From the NCBI GenBank assembly GCA_017462345.1, contig JAFTRI010000008.1, forward strand, positions 1 to 64,000: 64,000 bases of DNA, written 5' to 3'. Numbering within the stretch: the stretch's first letter is position 1; every line of letters begins with the position of its first letter. The position numbers were made by a program, and so were the translations under genes. A model generated the notes under the pieces. That model did not search any database and was not told where the DNA came from. It saw only the letters and a list, made by a program, of their open reading frames with translations. The stretch comes from Muribaculaceae bacterium. GTDB taxonomy: Bacteria > Bacteroidota > Bacteroidia > Bacteroidales > Muribaculaceae. Below are positions 1 to 8,159 of this stretch, in pieces.

Positions 1-229
1 GGCAATGGAAAACAATATCCAGGGTCGTGTAGTGGTGCAGTTCGTCGTTACCAAGACCGGTGCAATCGGTGAAGTTAAAGTTATACGTAGTAAAGACCCT
101 GATCTTGACAAGGAAGCAGTACGCGTAGTCAAGTCTCTACCAAACTTTATCCCCGGTAAGATGAACGGTCAGGCAGTGAATGTGTGGTACACACTTCCCA
201 TTACGTTCAAGTTGTCAGAGTCAGATTGA
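1..229 (+). CDS. TonB C-terminal domain protein (5' end outside window)
   Basis: This is the C-terminal end of an energy transducer TonB family protein; the reading frame is open to the left edge, so the first in-window ATG is probably internal. The roughly 74 residues match the TonB C-terminal fold: a GRVVVQFVV strand, the G-x-I/V-x-x-V-K-V-I-x-S turn, an Asp-Lys-Glu-Ala helix, then a proline-containing loop ending in a TLPITFKL strand. In the family this periplasmic domain contacts the TonB box of outer membrane transporters. The anchor and the Pro-rich linker are not visible. A hairpin terminator lies about 100 bases downstream. Confidence 0.85.
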   Translation, partial: AMENNIQGRVVVQFVVTKTGAIGEVKVIRSKDPDLDKEAVRVVKSLPNFIPGKMNGQAVNVWYTLPITFKLSESD

Positions 230-331
230 TTAATTTGGAGACAGTCGATAATTGAACTTAATCAAGGAACAGTATGAAGGTTTTGAGATACCCTACTCTC
301 AAGAAGCAAGTGCAAAATTAATTATTTATTT

Positions 332-355
332 GGAGGCTGCAATGCCTCCTTTTTT
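332..355 (+). terminator. Rho-independent terminator after the TonB gene
   Basis: A perfect 6-bp stem (332-337 with 344-349), a 6-base loop and a run of six T residues. Between the TonB stop and the convergent gene at 523 I see only this terminator and no credible gene. Confidence 0.85.
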
Positions 356-522
356 GTATTGATTATTGAGAGTGTCTTTTTAGCTTTTGGGGCACGTTGC
401 TCAGGAATAGCCCTCCAGAAGAAGAGAGGTATTTCGTAGCCTATTTAGATCTTCGTTTTTAAATCTACGGGTTTTGTGTTGTCCTAATGGATTATTGTGA
501 TTTTTGCCTTGCTGAAAACATT

Positions 523-1152
523 CTATTTCAGGCAGGATAATTCCGTATCAAAATTGCGGCATTCCCAATACCTTGTCTCTATCTTAGGAATATTATCCAT
601 TATATTCTTCGACAATTGATTACACAACATGTTTAAATTTGAAGAAGTGCCTGCTAATGCAGCAAGATTAGATTCGATACTTGAAATTCCACTGTCTTTA
701 CTGAATTTAACAGGAATGTCTGTTATCAATATGTATATTATATGACAATCGTCAAAGATAGAATTATCATGAGTCACTTGCTTACATATTTCGATACTTC
801 TATATAACTTCTCCGGTAAGTCTGATTCATATTTCCTTGCCTGTCTCCGAATGCCTGATTCATTCCCATTATGTGTTAAAAGCAAATTCCAACTTTTCAT
901 TTCGATAAAACAAAAAACAGAATTTGAAGGAGAAGCTACAACCGCATCAACCGATTTTCTTGATTCAATACAAGACTCGATATCAGCTCTCGTCTTTACT
1001 GAGTCGAAATCAATCACACGAGTTCCAGATTTTGATTCGACACACATATATTTCCTACCTTTTACCGGAGAACAAGCACTATGCAAATCACATATAACGT
1101 CACTCTTCCCTATATACTGATACAGAGAGTCATATATTTGTCTTGGTGTCAT
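523..1152 (-). CDS. Hypothetical protein with possible PD-(D/E)XK nuclease motif, partner of upstream ATPase
   Basis: I do not recognise a named family. The 209-residue protein has a hydrophobic beta-strand pattern around Asp69 (VDAVVAS) followed 15 residues later by Glu84-x-Lys86 (FCFIEMKSW), the spacing of a D...ExK core in PD-(D/E)XK nucleases, and a further hydrophobic strand HIIYILITD near residues 137-145. Its start codon overlaps the stop of the ATPase gene by four bases (ATGA), so the two are almost certainly translated together. In known ATPase-plus-effector defence modules the second gene is often a nuclease. The nuclease assignment is inference from one motif; it could equally be a non-catalytic partner. 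The gene is AT-rich compared with the neighbouring housekeeping genes. Confidence 0.6.
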   Translation of the reverse strand: MTPRQIYDSLYQYIGKSDVICDLHSACSPVKGRKYMCVESKSGTRVIDFDSVKTRADIESCIESRKSVDAVVASPSNSVFCFIEMKSWNLLLTHNGNESGIRRQARKYESDLPEKLYRSIEICKQVTHDNSIFDDCHIIYILITDIPVKFSKDSGISSIESNLAALAGTSSNLNMLCNQLSKNIMDNIPKIETRYWECRNFDTELSCLK

Positions 1153-2477
1153 TTCGAACTATTCCTTACTGCATCAACATTCATTATTCCATGTAACGGT
1201 GCAGCCAACAATGTAAATACCTTATTCAAGTCATCTGTAACATTATTGAATATCGACAACCCATCATCTCCTTGCTCTGCCATGTAATATATTACATCCT
1301 TCTCGATTCCCTTTGCCGCCGCAAAATACCGCAGGCCCTGTATAAAATACGGACTATGAGAGCTGACAACAATTGGAATCCCTTTAGAAACAAGTTCTAT
1401 AATAAATCTACAAAAAGCAATCTGCCATTCAGGGTGCAAATGTATTTCCGGCTCATCAAGAACCAACATTTTGGAAGTAGACACGCACTCGGTGCGAATA
1501 AGCCTTAACAAAACTCCAAAAGATTTTATCCCGGATGCGACACTTACCGCCGGAATAGTATTACCATTTTGTTTAAAAAACAATTGCTTATTCTTCTTGT
1601 CAACAGAAAAGTCACCACCAATCAGTGCACTTATTTCATTCAGCAGTGATTGATCCCCCGTAACATTAAATTTGTCAAACAGTCCTAATAAATCATCCTG
1701 GGTACTTAGAATCTTCTCAGCCATATCGGCTAAATGATATGGTATATCCCCTCTTTGTAAAGAATTTGAAATTCCAAGAAACGAAACTGTCGGAACAGAA
1801 CTTGACAAACGTAATGTGTTAAGGATATGCAGATATACAGGAGACTCAATGTAGGTCACGTCCTCAATAGAAGAATTACCGTATATACCGATTTCCGACA
1901 ACTCGCCATTTTCAAATTTCATTTTTATGTTACTTCCAATTGCATCGGTAGTATCATCATAAAATTCGATTGCAGAAAATTCTTTGCCAATCGAATTTAA
2001 AGGTTCCATAAATTCACTTTTAGAAATAATCTCAAATTCCCGTTTAACCGCTAAAACAGGATTATCCAATTCTGAAATATACTGTTGAATTTGCGTCAGA
2101 TTCTTTTGCAAGATAGCAAACGGTCGAGTTGTAAAGTTGCATTTTCCGGCTTCATTTTCTATGGTACAGGAAAGTTCTTCAAAATTGATATTTCTCTCAA
2201 CTAAATCAATACTTAATGATCTAATATTTTCCAACAATTGTATATTATGTCCAAAACGATAGAACAATCTTTTAATTGAAGCCAACCGTGTTCTCACATA
2301 ACTTAGCGTATTAACCTTATCGACCTGATTTACGTTATTAGCAGCCTTGAGAGTTGAAAACAATATTTTACCGACTGTACTTTTACCAGAATCATTTTCC
2401 CCAGTTATCACAGTCAACCCGCCGAGTTCAATCTCCGCACTTGCGACCTTAAGAATATTTTGCAATTTCAGTTTCAT
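1149..2477 (-). CDS. AAA_15/AAA_21-like ATP-binding protein
   Basis: An SMC/ABC-like ATPase of the stand-alone AAA_15/AAA_21 type (OLD-like without the TOPRIM domain). From the ATG at 2477 (442 residues), Walker A is GENDSGKST at residues 26-34, an ABC-signature-like ASGIKS stretch precedes Walker B (LVLDEPEIHLHP, Asp341-Glu342), and the switch His lies in SSHSPYF (His374). The middle part is helical, as expected for a coiled-coil insertion. A TTG codon 21 bases upstream is in frame, but MKLKLQNI is how such proteins normally begin. It overlaps the downstream gene by four bases. Known relatives act as sensors or motors in anti-phage cassettes such as Septu, Gabija and PARIS; this pairing is not one I can name. 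Confidence 0.8.
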   Translation of the reverse strand: MKLKLQNILKVASAEIELGGLTVITGENDSGKSTVGKILFSTLKAANNVNQVDKVNTLSYVRTRLASIKRLFYRFGHNIQLLENIRSLSIDLVERNINFEELSCTIENEAGKCNFTTRPFAILQKNLTQIQQYISELDNPVLAVKREFEIISKSEFMEPLNSIGKEFSAIEFYDDTTDAIGSNIKMKFENGELSEIGIYGNSSIEDVTYIESPVYLHILNTLRLSSSVPTVSFLGISNSLQRGDIPYHLADMAEKILSTQDDLLGLFDKFNVTGDQSLLNEISALIGGDFSVDKKNKQLFFKQNGNTIPAVSVASGIKSFGVLLRLIRTECVSTSKMLVLDEPEIHLHPEWQIAFCRFIIELVSKGIPIVVSSHSPYFIQGLRYFAAAKGIEKDVIYYMAEQGDDGLSIFNNVTDDLNKVFTLLAAPLHGIMNVDAVRNSSK

Positions 2478-2753
2478 TTTTACGCAATTTAAGGACAAAT
2501 CATCATTAAAATATTCCTTGCCCTACAAAGGTACATATTTTCATTTAAAATCAACCATATAGCATTGAAAGGATAGCCCGACCATTTAATATTATTATCC
2601 TATCATTCATCCGTTTGCACAAAATAATCAATAGATATTTACTCTGTTGCCTTGCAAATACACGACATATATCCGGAAGTATTACAAACTGCTATTTTAA
2701 AATAATAAAAAATGAAGGGAGGGTAGGTATGTGAAAAATAATGTTAATGAATC

Positions 2754-2784
2754 TTGACAAAGGGGGATGCAGGCATTAACTTTG
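2754..2784 (+). promoter_or_regulatory. Bacteroides-type promoter of the ABC-F gene
   Basis: TTG at 2754-2756 and TAACTTTG at 2777-2784, separated by 20 bases. Expected transcription start is near 2790, so the TTG at 2754, though in frame with the ABC-F gene, is part of the promoter and not its start codon. The rest of the 2478-2816 gap shows nothing else I can support. Confidence 0.8.
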
Positions 2785-2816
2785 CAATTCCAAATGCAAG
2801 AAGACGTTTATCCCGG

Positions 2817-4775
2817 ATGATATCAATACAGAACCTTTCGGTGGAATTCAGTGCCAAGTCCTTGTTTGACAACATAAACTATGTCATCAACAAGAAAGAC
2901 CGCATAGCCCTTGTGGGCAAGAACGGTGCAGGGAAATCCACTATGCTCAAAATAATTGCCGGACTGCAAAAGCCCACATCGGGCAGTGTTGCCGTGCCTG
3001 CCGACATCACGGTAGGCTATCTGCCCCAGCAGATGGTGCTGAACGACACGCTGACGGTACTTGAGGAGGTGCGCAAGGCTTTTTCGCATATCGACGAGAT
3101 GCACGACAGGCTCAACCGGATAAATGCCGAGCTACAGTCGCGTGACGACTATGAGAGTGCAAGCTACCAGCAGCTTATCGACAGCCTGACAACGCTTACC
3201 GAAAGGATTGCCATAGAGGAGAGCGAGAACTGCGAGGCCGAGATGGAGAAAACGCTCATGGGACTCGGATTCAACCGTGAGGATTTCAACCGCCCTACAG
3301 CGGAGTTCAGCGGAGGATGGCGAATGCGCATAGAGCTTGCCAAGCTGCTGCTGACACGTCCTGACGTGCTGCTTCTCGACGAGCCTACCAACCATCTTGA
3401 CATCGAGTCAATACAGTGGCTTGAGAACTTCCTGACGACCAAGGCCAATGCCGTGGTTCTCGTGTCACACGACCGTGCATTTATCGACAATGTAACGGGA
3501 CGCACCATCGAAATCTCCCTCGGCAAGATATATGACTACTCGGTAAATTACTCCAAATATGTGGTACTGCGGCAGGAACGTCTCGAACAGCAGATGCGCG
3601 CCTACCAGAACCAACAGAAACAGATTCAGGACACGGAGGAATTCATAGAGCGGTTCCGCTACAAGGCGACAAAGTCGGTGCAGGTACAGAGCCGCATCAA
3701 GCAGCTTGCCAAGATAGAGCGCATTGAAGTAGACGAGGTGGACACGTCACACCTGAACCTCAAGTTCCCCCCTGCCCCACGCTCAGGCGACTACCCTATA
3801 ATTGCCGACAATGTGGGGAAATGCTACGGTGAGCATCGGGTATTTGACAATGCCACATTCACCATCAAACGCGGGGAAAAAGTAGCTTTCGTGGGCAAGA
3901 ACGGGGAAGGTAAGTCCACGCTGGTGAAATGTATCATGAACGAGATACCGTTTACCGGCAATCTCAAAATAGGCCATAATGTCAAGATTGGCTATTTTGC
4001 CCAGAATCAGGCGCAACTGCTTGACGGGGAGCTGACGGTATTTGACACTATCGACCATGTTGCCGTCGGCGACATCAGGATCAAGATACGCGACATACTC
4101 GGAGCTTTCATGTTCGGGGGCGAAGCATCGGACAAGAAGGTAAAAGTACTGTCGGGTGGAGAGAAGACCCGCCTTGCCATGATACGGCTGCTGCTTGAAC
4201 CGGTAAATCTGCTGATTCTCGACGAGCCTACCAATCACCTCGACATGAAGACCAAGGATATACTGAAACAGGCTATCAAGGATTTTGACGGGACGGTGAT
4301 TGTCGTGTCACACGACCGCGAGTTTCTTGACGGGCTTGTCGAGAAGGTCTACGAGTTCGGGGGCGGGAAAGTCCGGGAATGCCTCGGCGGCATCTACGAG
4401 TTTCTTGAAAAGAAAAAGATCGCATCGCTTGCCGAGCTTGAACTGTCAAAGTCTCCGGCAGTCCAGAACCAGGCAAGACCGGCGTCTTCACCGAAGACCG
4501 ATAAGGATACTGCCGAATCCAAACCCCGGATGAGCTATGCCGAACAGCGCGAACGGGAAAAAGCGGTGAAACGTGCCGAAAAGAAAGTAGCCGAAGCCGA
4601 AGCCGAAATTTCACGTATCGAGACAGAGATAGCCGAGATAGAAGCCCAGATAGCATCGGGCGAAACCGGGAATGACATTTTCAACCGCCATGCCGCGATG
4701 AACAAGCAGCTTGAAAACGCAATGAGCGTATGGGAACTCGCGTCCATGGAACATGAAGAGATAAAGAACCGATAA
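2817..4775 (+). CDS. ABC-F family ATP-binding protein
   Basis: A soluble protein with two ABC nucleotide-binding domains and no membrane segments, typical of ABC-F ribosome-associated ATPases (EttA/Uup/YheS type). First Walker A GKNGAGKST at residues 34-42, signature FSGGWRMR, Walker B LLLDEPTNHLD; the second domain repeats GKNGEGKST, LSGGEKTR and LILDEPTNHLD. The domains are joined by a charged linker with a QQMRAYQNQQKQI helix, and the C-terminal ~100 residues are a Lys/Glu/Ala coiled coil, as in Uup and YheS. The ATG at 2817 is chosen because the longer frame begins inside the promoter. The family acts on the ribosome during translation or gives ribosome protection; which role applies cannot be read here. 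Confidence 0.93.
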   Translation: MISIQNLSVEFSAKSLFDNINYVINKKDRIALVGKNGAGKSTMLKIIAGLQKPTSGSVAVPADITVGYLPQQMVLNDTLTVLEEVRKAFSHIDEMHDRLNRINAELQSRDDYESASYQQLIDSLTTLTERIAIEESENCEAEMEKTLMGLGFNREDFNRPTAEFSGGWRMRIELAKLLLTRPDVLLLDEPTNHLDIESIQWLENFLTTKANAVVLVSHDRAFIDNVTGRTIEISLGKIYDYSVNYSKYVVLRQERLEQQMRAYQNQQKQIQDTEEFIERFRYKATKSVQVQSRIKQLAKIERIEVDEVDTSHLNLKFPPAPRSGDYPIIADNVGKCYGEHRVFDNATFTIKRGEKVAFVGKNGEGKSTLVKCIMNEIPFTGNLKIGHNVKIGYFAQNQAQLLDGELTVFDTIDHVAVGDIRIKIRDILGAFMFGGEASDKKVKVLSGGEKTRLAMIRLLLEPVNLLILDEPTNHLDMKTKDILKQAIKDFDGTVIVVSHDREFLDGLVEKVYEFGGGKVRECLGGIYEFLEKKKIASLAELELSKSPAVQNQARPASSPKTDKDTAESKPRMSYAEQREREKAVKRAEKKVAEAEAEISRIETEIAEIEAQIASGETGNDIFNRHAAMNKQLENAMSVWELASMEHEEIKNR

Positions 4776-4799
4776 CATAAATTTTAAACACCTGACAAA

Positions 4800-6821
4800 A
4801 TGAAAAAGATTTCTTATGCAGTTTTGTCTATCGCTTTTGCATCAACGATAACAATGTGCACAACCAATTCACCGAAAGGGATCGACCGCGCCAATCTGAA
4901 TGATTCGGTCGCTCCGCAAGCCGACTTTTACGAGTATGCATGTGGCGGCTGGATGAAAGCCAACCCACTGAAACCGGAGTATTCACGATTCGGGACATTT
5001 GACCAGCTCGCTGAAAATACCCGCGAACAGGTCAAAGAACTCATAACCGGTCTCGACACTAAAAACGCTGTCAAGGGCTCTCCCACCCAGCAAATAGGCG
5101 ACCTTTATGCAATGGGGATGGACAGTGTCCGTCTGAATCAGGAAGGAGCGACCCCGGTAATGAAAGATATTGAAACCATCAACAACACCGGCCGTGAAGA
5201 TCTTATCGACCTGATGGCGACCATGGTGGGTGTAGACGCATTCTTCGGGACAGGCGTCGATGCCGACATGATGAACTCCGACATGAACACAATGTATTGG
5301 CAGCAAGGAGGTATAGGGCTCGGCGACCGTGACTACTACTTAGAGGACAGTGAAAACACCATCGCCATTCGCGAAGCCTACAAGAACTACCTCAAGAGGA
5401 TTACCGGGCTTATCGGCTACGACAGTATAGCCCAACAACGTGTCGTGGATAACGTGATGAGAATCGAGACCGCCCTCGCCAAGGCAGCAATGTCACGCGA
5501 GGAGCTCCGTGATCCTGCCGCAAACTACAACCCGATGACTATCGAACAGATAGCCAAGGATTACCGAAATGTCGACCTGCGCCGTTACTTTGCCAAGCAA
5601 GGAATAGACAGTATCGGAACTGTAGTCATAGGACAACCAAAATCATTGGCTGCGGTCAACGAGATAATGGGCAATGAAAGCGAGGAAGCATTACGCGACT
5701 ATTTCACGGCAGGCTACCTGTCATCGGCCGCCAACTACCTGAGCGATGATTTCATCAACGCCAATTTTGAGCTGCGCAAGGTCATCTCGGGAGTACAACA
5801 ACTGCAACCACGCTGGAAACGTGCCCTTGCAGTACCCAACGGAATGCTCGGCGAGGCTGTCGGCCAGCTCTATGTGGAAAAATATTTTCCCCAGTCATCC
5901 AAGGACAAGATGCTCAAACTTGTGGAAAACCTGAAAATTGCCTTGGGACAACACATCGATGCCCTTACATGGATGAGCGACTCGACTAAAGCCCAAGCAC
6001 AGGAGAAACTCGCCACATTCACTGTAAAAATCGGTTTCCCTGACAAGTGGCGCGACTATTCAGACATGACAATCGACCCCCAAAAGTCTTATTGGGAAAA
6101 TGTCCAGGCAGCCATGAAACATGAGAACGATTTCAATCTTGCCGACTACGGTAAGCCTGTCGACAAGACCCGCTGGTACATGCCCCCGCAAACAGTCAAC
6201 GCCTACTACAGCCCTCTAAGCAATGAAATATGCTTCCCTGCCGGAATACTCCAGCCACCGTTCTTTGACCCGAATGCCGATGACGCACTCAACTATGGCG
6301 CAATAGGCGTAGTGATAGGACATGAGATGACCCACGGGTTCGATGACCAAGGACGCCAATTTGACAAAGACGGTAATTTCAAAAACTGGTGGGCTGAATC
6401 GGATGCCGTGGCATTCAACGCACTCGCCGATATGCTTGTAGCACAATTTGACAGCGTAGTGGTACATGATGAAACCAATACCCATGCCAACGGACGGTTC
6501 ACGCTCGGTGAAAATATCGCCGACCAAGGCGGATTACGCGTTGCAATGACAGCATACAAAAATTCCCAGAAGGATGCGCCAGCCGGAATCATCGACGGTT
6601 TTACTCCCGAACAGCGTTTCTATCTGGCATACGCCAATGTGTGGGCGGGAAATATCCGTGACGAGGAGATCCTTTCACGAACAAAGACCGATCCCCACTC
6701 TCTCGGACGCTGGCGTGTAAATGCCAGCCTGCGCAATATTGAAGAATTCTTCAACGCATTCGGAATCAAGGAGGGTGACCCGATGTTCCGTCCCGCAGAC
6801 GAGCGTGTAATAATCTGGTAA
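4800..6821 (+). CDS. M13 family zinc metallopeptidase lipoprotein (neprilysin/PepO type)
   Basis: A 673-residue neprilysin-family endopeptidase. The zinc motif HEMTH is at residues 508-512 and is followed by GFDDQGRQFD; the third ligand motif ENIAD is at 571-575; the substrate-binding NAYY is about 110 residues before the zinc motif, and the family C-terminal ending (VIIW) is present. The N terminus is a signal sequence ending in a lipobox-like TMC (Cys20), so the enzyme is probably a lipoprotein of the periplasm or surface. Members cleave oligopeptides. It begins 24 bases after the ABC-F stop and may be cotranscribed with it. A long hairpin follows the stop. Confidence 0.95.
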   Translation: MKKISYAVLSIAFASTITMCTTNSPKGIDRANLNDSVAPQADFYEYACGGWMKANPLKPEYSRFGTFDQLAENTREQVKELITGLDTKNAVKGSPTQQIGDLYAMGMDSVRLNQEGATPVMKDIETINNTGREDLIDLMATMVGVDAFFGTGVDADMMNSDMNTMYWQQGGIGLGDRDYYLEDSENTIAIREAYKNYLKRITGLIGYDSIAQQRVVDNVMRIETALAKAAMSREELRDPAANYNPMTIEQIAKDYRNVDLRRYFAKQGIDSIGTVVIGQPKSLAAVNEIMGNESEEALRDYFTAGYLSSAANYLSDDFINANFELRKVISGVQQLQPRWKRALAVPNGMLGEAVGQLYVEKYFPQSSKDKMLKLVENLKIALGQHIDALTWMSDSTKAQAQEKLATFTVKIGFPDKWRDYSDMTIDPQKSYWENVQAAMKHENDFNLADYGKPVDKTRWYMPPQTVNAYYSPLSNEICFPAGILQPPFFDPNADDALNYGAIGVVIGHEMTHGFDDQGRQFDKDGNFKNWWAESDAVAFNALADMLVAQFDSVVVHDETNTHANGRFTLGENIADQGGLRVAMTAYKNSQKDAPAGIIDGFTPEQRFYLAYANVWAGNIRDEEILSRTKTDPHSLGRWRVNASLRNIEEFFNAFGIKEGDPMFRPADERVIIW

Positions 6822-6847
6822 CCGGAAGAACCAAATTCCAACAGTTT

Positions 6848-6889
6848 CTGGCGGTTATATCCCGGAATGTTCCGGGATATAACCGCCAG
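6848..6889 (+). terminator. Long perfect hairpin after the M13 peptidase gene
   Basis: A 20-bp perfect inverted repeat (6848-6867 and 6870-6889) with only two bases between the arms, 26 bases after the stop. It probably ends transcription or protects the 3' end, but the usual T-run is reduced to CTTTCT. Confidence 0.65.
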
Positions 6890-6950
6890 CTTTCTACCAT
6901 TAGATGATACCGAAAATCACAATCCTGTTTTTTCATTTTAAACATCATAC

Positions 6951-6981
6951 TTGCATACAATCAAAATATTGGCTATTTTTG
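6951..6981 (+). promoter_or_regulatory. Promoter of the DUF3791-DUF3990 cassette
   Basis: TTG at 6951-6953, a 20-base spacer and TATTTTTG at 6974-6981, the Bacteroides consensus. Transcription would start near 6987, which makes the ATG at 7005 the start of the first gene rather than the in-frame TTG at 6951. Confidence 0.75.
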
Positions 6982-7004
6982 TTAAGCTATATAAGAGAGC
7001 TTTT

Positions 7005-7223
7005 ATGAAAGTAGCAGATGTTGCCGAATATATTGTAATATTTGTGTCTGAAACAGCCAAACGATATAATTTGTCTGAAATACAGGCATACAGGTATCTT
7101 CGAAGGCACAAAGCAATTGAATTCATTGAAAACCAGTATGATATTGCCCATACATTAAGTTTCAATGACATGATAAATGCCGCCATGTCAATATGCCAAC
7201 GAAACGGAGGGAAACTAAGATGA
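7005..7223 (+). CDS. DUF3791 family protein, putative antitoxin-like partner
   Basis: A 72-residue helical protein resembling DUF3791: an N-terminal YIVIFVSETAKRYNLS helix, an AYRYLRRHKAIEFIE segment, then YDIAHTLSFNDMINAA. These small proteins are usually found beside DUF3990 proteins, as here. The stop codon overlaps the start of the DUF3990 gene (ATGA). A purine-rich GGAGGG lies inside this gene about 8 bases before the next start, an unusually good Shine-Dalgarno for this phylum. Its role as an antitoxin or chaperone of the DUF3990 product is inference from gene order. The region is AT-rich, suggesting acquisition. Confidence 0.75.
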   Translation: MKVADVAEYIVIFVSETAKRYNLSEIQAYRYLRRHKAIEFIENQYDIAHTLSFNDMINAAMSICQRNGGKLR

Positions 7224-7702
7224 AACTATATCATGGAACAAATACAGAGTTCAATTCTATAGATTTATCAAAATCACAACACGGAAAAGATTTCGGTAAA
7301 GGTTTTTATCTATCTTCAGAAAAACACCAAGCAGAAAAATTAGCAATATTCAAGGCACTGCAACTTGGTGGGGACGCAATTGTCCAGACATACGAAATAG
7401 ATGACTCATTCATGAATGATAACTCATTGAAAATTCTATATTTCGATGGATATTCCAAAGAATGGGCCGAGTTCATCTTACGCAATAGAAACAACATGTC
7501 TGACATCAACATACATAATTACGATATTGTATATGGTCCTATAGCAAACGATAAAGTAGGCATACAAATCAGGAACTTTCTTGAGCACAACATAGACTTC
7601 GACACATTCGTCAACAGGATAAAGTTTTTGAAAGGGATTACTTTCCAATATTATTTTGGCAGCCAAAAAGCCATTGAAATGCTAACAAGAGTGTATGAGT
7701 GA
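7220..7702 (+). CDS. DUF3990 family protein, ADP-ribosyltransferase-like
   Basis: A 160-residue protein of the DUF3990 type. The N terminus KLYHGT (His5) and GKGFYLS (Tyr30) resemble the first two motifs of the H-Y-E class of ADP-ribosyltransferase folds, and Q143 in FQYYFGSQKAIEML near the C terminus is where a third motif would be expected; family members often have Q-x-S-F/L there. The shorter start at 7220 (MKLYHGT) is preferred over the ATG at 7193 because of the GGAGGG site at 7206 and because family members begin this way. It sits between two small genes with overlaps on both sides, the layout of a toxin with its antitoxins. Enzyme activity is inferred, not shown. Confidence 0.75.
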   Translation: MKLYHGTNTEFNSIDLSKSQHGKDFGKGFYLSSEKHQAEKLAIFKALQLGGDAIVQTYEIDDSFMNDNSLKILYFDGYSKEWAEFILRNRNNMSDINIHNYDIVYGPIANDKVGIQIRNFLEHNIDFDTFVNRIKFLKGITFQYYFGSQKAIEMLTRVYE

Positions 7703-7913
7703 AGTTGACTATATGACAGAATGTATGACCAGGGATCTTGCGGTACTGTTAGTCCAAGAAAACGGTATGTCATTGCTTGATGCATTAGATGCCGTGTACA
7801 ACTCCGACACATACGCCAAGCTAAAAGATAAGCGAACAGGTCTTTATTTCCAAAGTCCGGCATACGTTTATGACTATCTGATCCGGGAAATTTCCAGCGG
7901 GAAAATGTATTGA
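7695..7913 (+). CDS. Small protein of the DUF3990 cassette
   Basis: A 72-residue protein whose ATG lies eight bases inside the DUF3990 gene. It has an LAVLLVQENGMSLLDALDAVYNSDTY helix pair, then TGLYFQSPAYVYDYLIRE. I recall similar small proteins beside DUF3990 genes in gut bacteria but cannot name a family with certainty. Close overlap argues for coordinated production with the DUF3990 protein, so it may be a second antitoxin or a complex partner. Confidence 0.7.
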   Translation: MSEVDYMTECMTRDLAVLLVQENGMSLLDALDAVYNSDTYAKLKDKRTGLYFQSPAYVYDYLIREISSGKMY

Positions 7914-8048
7914 TTACGCACCACCCAGTTAAACAAATCACGCAAGATAACAGCACTGCCGGTACCTGATTTCCCTTCCCACCCGAATAACATAACCCGG
8001 CAAATAAAAAAACAGCGAGGACGGGTCATTATCGCTTCAGGATGCACA

Positions 8049-8077
8049 TTGAGATTCGGAAATTATCGCTATATTTG
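8049..8077 (+). promoter_or_regulatory. Promoter of dnaN
   Basis: TTG at 8049-8051 and TATATTTG at 8070-8077, spacer 18. Expected start near 8083 gives a leader of about 75 bases before the dnaN ATG. Confidence 0.6.
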
Positions 8078-8159
8078 CAAGATAAATAACCGTCGGCAGA
8101 ACCATACCGGTAACACATTGACGGCAAGAGACTTGTAATAACAACAAAAACATAACGAT

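Noticed and set aside
274-321. A 15-codon frame after the TonB gene
   Set aside because: Too short and without any supporting signal or conservation.
2754-2816. Upstream extension of the ABC-F protein from TTG at 2754
   Set aside because: The codon is the -33 box of the promoter, so it is not in the mRNA.
6951-7004. Upstream extension of the DUF3791 protein from TTG at 6951
   Set aside because: It is the -33 box of the cassette promoter.
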